Positions 17,801 through 22,479 of a DNA stretch of 22,479 nucleotides are shown here, piece after piece. The notes under the pieces were generated by a model, which worked only from the letters and a program-made list of their open reading frames with translations, had not been told where the DNA came from and did not search any database. How positions within the stretch are numbered: position 1 is the stretch's first letter; every line of letters starts with the position of its first letter. Source of the DNA: DATLGD01 sp035540755 (GTDB taxonomy: Bacteria > Actinomycetota > Actinomycetes > Mycobacteriales > SCTD01); NCBI GenBank assembly GCA_035540755.1, contig DATLGD010000109.1, forward strand, positions 1-22,479, in the 5' to 3' direction. Both the position numbers and the translations under genes were made by a program.

Positions 17801-18406
17801 ATGCCCCCTCTGAGCGCCCTTGTCCTGTGCTGCTCCCTCAAGCCCTCGCCTGCCGAGTCCAGCTCGGAGATCATCGGGCGGGAGGTGCTGGCGGCCCTCG
17901 CCGGCCACGGCGTCGAGGGCGAGCTCGTCCGCGTCGTCGACCACGCGGTGAAGTTCGGTGTCACCGCCGACGAGGGCGACGGCGACGCCTGGCCGGCGAT
18001 CCGGCAGAAGATGCTCGGCACCGACATCCTCCTCATCTCGTCGCCGATCTGGATGGGGCAGCCGTCGTCGGTCTGCAAGATGGTCCTGGAGCGCCTCGAC
18101 GCCGAGCTGTCCTACAAGGACGACGAGGGCCGGATGATGACCTACGGCAAGGTTGCCGGCGTCGCGGTCGTCGGCAACGAGGACGGCGCGCACCACGTCA
18201 CCGCCGAGGTGCTGCAGGCGCTGAACGACGTCGGCTTCACGATCCCGGCGGCCGCGTCGACCTACTGGGTCGGGGAGGCCATGCAGGGCACCGACTACGC
18301 CGACCTCGACCCGAAGCCGGAGACGACGCAGGGCACCAACGCCGACGTCGCGGCGCACCTGGCGCACCTCGCCAGGCTGCTCAAGGGCAACCCGTACCCG
18401 AGCTGA
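17801..18406 (+). CDS. flavodoxin-fold NAD(P)H-dependent reductase family protein
   Basis: This 201-aa protein has the flavodoxin-like fold of NADPH-dependent FMN reductases/WrbA-type proteins. The first strand and phosphate loop are ALVLCCSLKPSPAESSS (6-22), matching the S-L-x-P-x-x-S-x-S FMN-phosphate pattern. Strand 3 with the loop ILLISSPIWMGQPSS (76-90) matches the S-P-x-W-x-G-x-P-S signature that contacts the flavin ring, followed by KMVLERLDA. GVAVVGNEDGAHH provides the third flavin-binding loop. The likely role is quinone, flavin or metal reduction; the substrate is unknown. The start is ATG 17801 with AGGGA about 7 nt upstream. The amylosucrase gene starts 7 bp after its stop codon, so the two are probably co-transcribed although no functional link is obvious. 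Confidence 0.88.
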   Translation: MPPLSALVLCCSLKPSPAESSSEIIGREVLAALAGHGVEGELVRVVDHAVKFGVTADEGDGDAWPAIRQKMLGTDILLISSPIWMGQPSSVCKMVLERLDAELSYKDDEGRMMTYGKVAGVAVVGNEDGAHHVTAEVLQALNDVGFTIPAAASTYWVGEAMQGTDYADLDPKPETTQGTNADVAAHLAHLARLLKGNPYPS

Positions 18407-18413
18407 GCCGGTC

Positions 18414-20363
18414 GTGCGCAACGATCCCGTGGTGCCCGTGCCTGCGACCGCTGCACCGTTCGCTGTCGTCCAGGCGGCGCGAACGGCGCTCGCGGACGAG
18501 CCCGAGCACGACCGGACCGTGTTCCTGACCCGGCTGGACCGGCACTGGCCCGACCTCGTGACCGGCCTGCGGGCGGCCTACGACGGCCGTGCGGACGAGG
18601 TCGCGTCGCGGGTCGTGCAGCAGGCCGCGAGCTCGTTCACGCAGAGGTCGGCCGACCTGCGGCTGCTGGACCTGCGACGGCACGTCGAGCCGGACTGGTT
18701 CCAGTCGCCGCGGATGCTCGGCTACGCGGCCTACGCCGACCGCTTCGCCGGCGACCTGCGCGGCGTCGTGGAGCGCATCCCCTACCTGCGCGAGCTCGGC
18801 GTCACCTACCTGCACCTGATGCCGCTGCTGCAGCCGCGCCCCGGCCCGGACGACGGCGGCTACGCCGTCATGGACTACCGCCGCGTGCGGGAGGACTTGG
18901 GCACGGTGGAGGAGCTGTCCGCGCTGGCGGGGGCGCTGCGAGCGGAGGGCATCTCCCTGGTGCTCGACCTGGTGCTCAACCACGTCGCGGCCGAGCACGA
19001 GTGGGCGCGGCGTGCGCGCGCGGGGGAGGAGCAGTACCGCAGCTACTTCCACCTGTTCGGCGACCGCACCGAGCCGGACGCCTTCGAGGCCACCCTGCCG
19101 GAGGTGTTCCCCGACTTCGCTCCCGGCAGCTTCACCTGGGACGAGCAGGCAGGGGCCTGGGTCTGGACCACCTTCAACGCCTGGCAGTGGGACCTCAACT
19201 GGCACAACCCGGAGGTGTTCTGCGAGTTCGCCGACCTGGTGCTGTTCCTCGCCAACGCGGGGGTCGAGGTGCTGCGCCTGGACGCCATCGCCTTCCTGTG
19301 GAAGCGCCTCGGCACCGACTGCCAGAACCAGCCGGAGGTGCACGCGCTGACCCAGGCGCTGCGCGCCGTCGGGCGCATCGCGGCGCCGGCGCTGCTGTTC
19401 AAGGCCGAGGCGATCGTCGGTCCCCAGCAGCTGGTGCCGTACCTCGGCGTCGGTGCGCACGCGGGGAAGGTCAGCGACCTCGCCTACCACAACAGCGCGA
19501 TGGTGCACGTCTGGTCGTCGCTGGCCGCCCGCGACGCCCGGCTGATGACGACCGCTCTGCGCCGCTTCCCGGCCAAGCCGACGACGACGGCCTGGTGCAC
19601 CTACGTGCGCTGCCACGACGACATCGGCTGGGCGATCGACGACGAGGACGCCGCCGCCGTCGGCTGGAGCGGACCGGCGCACCGCGCGTTCCTGTCGGAC
19701 TTCTACAGCGGTGTCTTCGAGGGGAGTGACGCGCGCGGCCTGGTGTTCCAGGAGAACCCCGCTACGGGCGATCGGCGGATCAGCGGCACCGCGGCGTCGC
19801 TCGCCGGCGTCGAGGTCGCCCTCGAGCGGGGCGACGACGCACTGCTGGACCTGGCGGTGCGCCGGCTCCTGCTCGCGCACCTGGTCGCCCTCGGCCTGGG
19901 CGGCGTCCCGCTGGTCTGGATGGGCGACGAGCTCGCGCTGCGCAACGACCAGGCGTGGGCGGACGACCCGGAGCACGCGGGTGACAACCGCTGGGCGCAC
20001 CGCCCCAGGATGCCGTGGGAGCTCGCCGCGCGCCGGGCGGTCGAGGGGACGCTCGAGCACCGCGTGTTCACCGGCCTTCGCCACGCGGTGCAGGTCCGCG
20101 CCGGTCAGCCGACCATGCACGCCTCGGCGGAACCCGAGCTGCTCGACCCGGTCAACCCCGCAGTGCTCGGCTTCGCGCGTCGCGTGCCCGGGTCGGTGCT
20201 CGTCGCGCTGCACAACATGAGCGAGCACCCGCAGGAGTGGCCGGCGTCGGAGCTGCCCCTCGAGGGCGCGCTCGTCGACGTCCTGTCAGGCGAACCACCC
20301 GAGGCGCAGGGCGGTGTCCTGCACCTCGGCGCCTACGAGGTGCTGTGGCTGGTGCCGGCCTGA
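18414..20363 (+). CDS. amylosucrase (GH13 family)
   Basis: Amylosucrase transfers glucose from sucrose onto alpha-1,4-glucan, releasing fructose (EC 2.4.1.4). The 649 aa match the family length (Neisseria polysaccharea enzyme about 636). The helical N-terminal domain (RLDRHWPDLVTGLRAAY) is characteristic of amylosucrases among GH13 enzymes. The (beta/alpha)8 barrel shows DLVLNHVAAEHEWA, the nucleophile D290 in EVLRLDAIAF, the acid/base E332 in LLFKAEAIVGP, and H401-D402 in RCHDDIGW. PGSFTW, WVWTTFNAWQWDLNW and ISGTAASLAG are further family blocks. No signal peptide is seen, so it should be intracellular. The GTG at 18414 lacks a clear Shine-Dalgarno; downstream GTGs at 18429-18438 are alternatives. 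Related GH13 sucrose hydrolases cannot be excluded on sequence alone. Confidence 0.92.
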   Translation: MRNDPVVPVPATAAPFAVVQAARTALADEPEHDRTVFLTRLDRHWPDLVTGLRAAYDGRADEVASRVVQQAASSFTQRSADLRLLDLRRHVEPDWFQSPRMLGYAAYADRFAGDLRGVVERIPYLRELGVTYLHLMPLLQPRPGPDDGGYAVMDYRRVREDLGTVEELSALAGALRAEGISLVLDLVLNHVAAEHEWARRARAGEEQYRSYFHLFGDRTEPDAFEATLPEVFPDFAPGSFTWDEQAGAWVWTTFNAWQWDLNWHNPEVFCEFADLVLFLANAGVEVLRLDAIAFLWKRLGTDCQNQPEVHALTQALRAVGRIAAPALLFKAEAIVGPQQLVPYLGVGAHAGKVSDLAYHNSAMVHVWSSLAARDARLMTTALRRFPAKPTTTAWCTYVRCHDDIGWAIDDEDAAAVGWSGPAHRAFLSDFYSGVFEGSDARGLVFQENPATGDRRISGTAASLAGVEVALERGDDALLDLAVRRLLLAHLVALGLGGVPLVWMGDELALRNDQAWADDPEHAGDNRWAHRPRMPWELAARRAVEGTLEHRVFTGLRHAVQVRAGQPTMHASAEPELLDPVNPAVLGFARRVPGSVLVALHNMSEHPQEWPASELPLEGALVDVLSGEPPEAQGGVLHLGAYEVLWLVPA

Positions 20364-20548
20364 CGCCGGCTGCTCGCCTCGGTGGTGGGGCAGGGGAAGG
20401 AGCGGGCGCAGGCCCGGCACACCCGGCCGCCCAGCACCGTCCGGCGCGGCACGTGCAGGTCGCGCACGGCGTGCAGGCGGCCGGTGAGCTCGGCGATGCG
20501 GTCGAGGGCGTCGTCGAGCGCGGGATCGGGGGTCAGGGCGGTGTGCAC
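20333..20548 (-). CDS. small cysteine-motif hypothetical protein (71 aa)
   Basis: The start is GTG at 20546-20548 with a good SD GGAGG (20554-20558, 5 nt spacing). An N-terminal amphipathic helix (LDDALDRIAELTGRLHAV) leads into RVCRACARSFPCPTTEA: a C-x2-C plus a third Cys in F-P-C-P-T. From memory, similar C-x2-C...PCPT segments occur in many small actinobacterial hypothetical proteins, so this is likely genuine; the function is unknown and zinc binding is only a guess. Its last 31 bp are antisense to the end of the amylosucrase gene. The frame continues open far upstream, opposite the HNH gene, but the SD and the drop in coding character place the real start here. Confidence 0.7.
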   Translation of the reverse strand: MHTALTPDPALDDALDRIAELTGRLHAVRDLHVPRRTVLGGRVCRACARSFPCPTTEASSRRQAGTSHSTS

Positions 20549-20585
20549 AGGAGCCTCCGGTCGTCCGCGTCGGTCGGTGACCCCG

Positions 20586-20591
20586 ACCGTA
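20586..20591 (-). promoter_or_regulatory. candidate -10 element for the 71-aa protein
   Basis: On the minus strand this reads TACGGT (TANNNT), 37 bp before the GTG start, giving a predicted leader of about 30 nt. No clear -35 is found. Confidence 0.3.
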
Positions 20592-20622
20592 GGCAGGTCG
20601 CGGCCGACGCGCACCTGCCGTG

Positions 20623-20905
20623 GTGGACGCCGGTGGGCAGAGGGTGTGACCGGCGTGGCGCGGCGCGGTGGACGCGGTGTGCGGGTCCTGTGCACGGGCC
20701 GACCGGCTGACCCGCCGGTGCCCGCCTGACCTGCGGCGACGTCGTCCACAGCCGGTGGACGGGAGGTGGTGGCCCGACTTCTTCGCTCTGCCGGTGCGGC
20801 CCCTGCGGCGTCCGCAGCCTGCCACACCTGCGCCGCGCGCGGACGGCGGTTCGGGCCAAGCTCGGCGGTCTCGCGCAGCGCCGAGACCGGACGACACGCG
20901 TCCAC
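20623..20905. repeat. five dispersed GTGGACG heptamers (both orientations)
   Basis: GTGGACG occurs at 20623-20629, 20668-20674 and 20755-20761, and its complement CGTCCAC at 20743-20749 and 20899-20905. The first three are preceded by G (GGTGGACG). The last two continue as CGTCCACA. By a rough calculation at this base composition far fewer than one copy would be expected in 283 bp. Confidence 0.6.
20743..20761. repeat. inverted repeat (7-bp arms, 5-nt loop)
   Basis: CGTCCAC (20743-20749), AGCCG loop, GTGGACG (20755-20761) is a perfect inverted repeat built from two of the heptamers. It could be a dyad operator or an RNA hairpin. No T-tract follows. Confidence 0.6.
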
Positions 20906-20918
20906 ATCTTCTTGTGGA
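20901..20918. repeat. inverted repeat TCCACA-N6-TGTGGA
   Basis: Perfect 6-bp arms (20901-20906 and 20913-20918) with the loop TCTTCT end 2 bp before the proposed -35 of the HNH gene. The position suits an activator or repressor dyad; a terminator is less likely because no T-run follows on either strand. Confidence 0.5.
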
Positions 20919-20920
20919 GG

Positions 20921-20949
20921 CTGACGGAGGAGGGTTCGACCGGTACTCT
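20921..20949 (+). promoter_or_regulatory. sigma70-type promoter of the DUF222-HNH gene
   Basis: CTGACG (20921-20926, 4 of 6 to TTGACA), a 17-bp spacer and TACTCT (20944-20949, TANNNT) form a well-spaced promoter. The start point would fall near 20956-20957, exactly at the edge of the LexA box. A GTTCGA half-site (20934-20939) lies within the spacer. Confidence 0.6.
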
Positions 20950-20956
20950 TCGGGTA

Positions 20957-20972
20957 TCGAACACATGTTCGA
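20957..20972. promoter_or_regulatory. perfect LexA (SOS) box
   Basis: TCGAACACATGTTCGA has perfect 6-bp arms TCGAAC/GTTCGA around four central bases, the form of the mycobacterial/actinobacterial LexA site (TCGAAC-N4-GTTCGA). It covers the predicted transcription start and lies between the promoter and the ribosome binding site, so bound LexA should repress the downstream gene and DNA damage should release it. Confidence 0.85.
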
Positions 20973-20975
20973 AAC

Positions 20976-20981
20976 AGGAGG
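20976..20981 (+). promoter_or_regulatory. ribosome binding site fixing the HNH gene start
   Basis: AGGAGG lies 8 nt before GTG 20990. An in-frame GTG at 20981 overlaps this SD, and the ATG at 20965 is out of frame, so 20990 is the best start. Confidence 0.7.
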
Positions 20982-20989
20982 TGGGGGCG

Positions 20990-22479
20990 GTGGCGACGGA
21001 CGAGGCGTGGAGCGCCGCGGACCTCGACGCGCTCGCCGCGCACGACGTCGACGAGGCGCGCCGCTACGCCGCGCGGGCGGTGGTGCTCGCGCGGATGCTC
21101 GCCGCAGCGTCGGCGAAGAAGCAGGGATGGAGGGGCCGCGCGCCCTGGGCCGGACTGGTCATCGAGGTCGCCGGCACCTGCAAGGTGTCCCAGCGCTCGG
21201 CCGAGTCGTTGCTCGCCGACGCCGACCATCTGGTGAACCGGCTGCCCGCCACCCACACCGCGCTCGAGAACGGGTCGCTGCGCGTCAAGCACGCCCTCGC
21301 CCTCATCAACGTCACCGAGACCTGCACGCCCGACGTGTGCGCTGCTGTCGAGGCAGCGGTGCTGCCGCTCTGTGCGCACGACACCCCCGCCGAGCTCCGC
21401 CGCCGCGCGGAGCGCGAGGTGCTGCGCGCCGACCCGGTCGCCGCGCAGGAGCGGCACGACGAGGCGACGCAGGACCGGTCGACCTGGGTGAAGCCGGCGC
21501 CGGACGGCATGGCGCTGCAGGGCGCCTACCTCACTGCGGTGCAGGGCCGGCGGTTCGACGCGGATCTGACCGCGCTGTTCGGCCGAAGCCTGTTCCGCGA
21601 CGGCGACCCGCGCACCGACGCGCAGCGCCGCGCCGACCTGCTCGCGGACCTGCCCGGGCTGGCGCTCGAGCTGCTCGACCGGTCGAACGGCGTCCTGCCG
21701 CCGATCGGTATTCCGAGCATCGTCGACCGCTACCTGCCTGACACCCCCGCTCCCGCCGGCAACCGGGTGTCCCGGCGCCGGCGACGCCGCACCACGGTGC
21801 TCGTCCAGGTCCCGTCCTGCACGTCGGTCGGGCTGAGCAGCGAACCTGTCTGGCTCGACGGCTACGGCTGGATCACGCCGGGGCAGGGTCTGGTCCTCGT
21901 CCCGGAAGCCGAGCTGCGCAAGGCGTGCGTCGACGCCGACACGGGTCGGCTCCTCGCCCTCGAGGACCCGGTCGTCCCCGGCGTGCGCGGCGACGCTGCC
22001 CCTGCTGGCGGCACCGCTCGCGAGCGGGCGACCGCCTGGTGGCAGATGCAGCAGGCCGCCGCCGCAGTCGCTGCCGGCCGCCTGCGCGACGCCCTCGACG
22101 GGGCGGGCCTCACCGTCGACGACCTCCCGGATCCGGGGGCTGCCGGTGTTGACCGCCGCCGGACCGCCCGCCCGGCCCCGCCGGAGGCGCGAGACCTGGC
22201 CGCGGCCGTGCACCGGGCTCTCCTCGGCATGGCCACCGGGACGACTGTCGTGCTCCCCGACGACCCGGCGCTGCGCACCGAGCCCGGCCACGACCCCTCC
22301 GAGGCGGTGCGCGAGTACGTCGACCTCCGTGACGGCGGCTGCGACGGGATCGGCTGCCACACCCCCGCCACTGTCAACGACCTCGACCACGAGGACGCCT
22401 GGCCCGCGGGACCGACCACCGCGGCTCAGCTGCGCAACCGGTCCCGCCGCTGCCACGGCGCCAAGCACCACGGCTGGAA
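20990..22479 (+). CDS. DUF222/13E12-type HNH endonuclease domain protein (3' end outside the window)
   Basis: 496 residues are visible and the frame is still open at the window edge. The first ~330 residues match the helical DUF222 domain of 13E12-repeat-family proteins (SQRSAESLLADADHLV, LENGSLRVKHALALI, TPAELRRRAEREVL, GRRFDADLTALF). The C-terminal part is an HNH nuclease-like zinc module: C451 and C456, DLDH with H467, N483, C488-H489 and K492-H493 (the family's DLDH...GPT...N...C-H...KH pattern). If active it would be a metal-dependent DNA endonuclease; DUF222-HNH proteins are abundant in actinobacteria and their roles are poorly known. It starts at GTG 20990 behind a strong SD and a perfect LexA box, implying SOS induction. 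A five-arginine run sits near residue 265. No toxin/antitoxin partner is seen upstream. Confidence 0.88.
   Translation, partial: MATDEAWSAADLDALAAHDVDEARRYAARAVVLARMLAAASAKKQGWRGRAPWAGLVIEVAGTCKVSQRSAESLLADADHLVNRLPATHTALENGSLRVKHALALINVTETCTPDVCAAVEAAVLPLCAHDTPAELRRRAEREVLRADPVAAQERHDEATQDRSTWVKPAPDGMALQGAYLTAVQGRRFDADLTALFGRSLFRDGDPRTDAQRRADLLADLPGLALELLDRSNGVLPPIGIPSIVDRYLPDTPAPAGNRVSRRRRRRTTVLVQVPSCTSVGLSSEPVWLDGYGWITPGQGLVLVPEAELRKACVDADTGRLLALEDPVVPGVRGDAAPAGGTARERATAWWQMQQAAAAVAAGRLRDALDGAGLTVDDLPDPGAAGVDRRRTARPAPPEARDLAAAVHRALLGMATGTTVVLPDDPALRTEPGHDPSEAVREYVDLRDGGCDGIGCHTPATVNDLDHEDAWPAGPTTAAQLRNRSRRCHGAKHHGW

Larger units (their letters stand above)
20549..20920. other. intergenic stretch without a supported gene
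   Basis: Between the divergent starts of the 71-aa protein and the HNH gene lie about 440 bp, of which this part holds no ORF with a ribosome binding site and recognisable protein. It does contain five copies of GTGGACG/CGTCCAC, two hairpins and the candidate minus-strand promoter, each listed separately. The open frames that cross it are Arg/Pro-rich and look like noise. Confidence 0.6.

Noticed and set aside
20742..20918. DnaA-box-like TCGTCCACA and a possible replication origin
   Set aside because: Only one box is within one mismatch of TTGTCCACA, there is no AT-rich element, and no dnaA, dnaN or parAB gene lies nearby.
20533..20964. 143-codon minus-strand ORF in the intergenic stretch
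   Set aside because: Arg/Pro/Ser-rich with no motif; its start lies inside the LexA box and it lacks a ribosome binding site.
20549..22471. Minus-strand frame of over 700 codons ending in the 71-aa protein
   Set aside because: Only the last 72 codons have an SD and a plausible protein; the rest is antisense to the DUF222-HNH gene.
20990..22479. Insertion sequence or integrated element around the 13E12-type gene
   Set aside because: No transposase, integrase, terminal inverted repeats or target duplication is visible in the window, although the 3' flank is missing.

Overview
The window is very GC-rich DNA (roughly three quarters G+C by eye) from an actinobacterium. The evidence is strong GC at third codon positions, frequent GTG starts, tightly packed genes, a recC-recB-recD gene order, a 13E12/DUF222-type HNH protein, and a LexA box of the actinobacterial form TCGAAC-N4-GTTCGA. 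Genus cannot be assigned; a Geodermatophilaceae-like soil actinobacterium is only a guess.

Layout: (1) 7-180, a tiny divergent proline-rich ORF. (2) 313-8878, a complete recC-recB-recD operon whose genes overlap by ATGA; recC looks leaderless. (3) 8951-9523, a hemerythrin/HHE protein, convergent with (4) a glutamate dehydrogenase gene (minus, 9557-10906), with a short GC hairpin between them. (5) 10988-12297, a classical short-chain dehydrogenase followed by an SRPBCC-fold protein. (6) 17743 down to 12236, a compact four-gene minus-strand operon: DNA polymerase IV (dinB), an unrecognised 599-aa protein, a YhfK-like NAD(P)-binding protein and a CrtI/phytoene-dehydrogenase-like flavoprotein. 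The 3' end of the last gene overlaps the SRPBCC gene by 62 bp tail to tail. (7) 17801-20363, a flavodoxin-fold reductase followed 7 bp later by an amylosucrase. (8) 20333-20548, a 71-aa cysteine-motif protein on the minus strand. (9) 20549-20989, about 440 bp without a supported gene but with repeated GTGGACG motifs, two hairpins, a sigma70-type promoter and a perfect LexA box. (10) 20990 to the window edge, a DUF222-HNH endonuclease-like gene, cut off by the window end.

DNA damage is the recurring theme. RecBCD processes double-strand breaks, Pol IV performs translesion synthesis, and the HNH gene sits under what looks like direct LexA control. The remaining genes are general redox metabolism (GDH, SDRs, flavoproteins), alpha-glucan metabolism (amylosucrase) and small proteins of unknown role. 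I see no CRISPR array, tRNA, rRNA, IS element or clearly new multi-gene defence system. The least explained items are the 599-aa protein coupled to dinB, the 71-aa cysteine protein, and the repeat-rich stretch before the SOS-controlled HNH gene.
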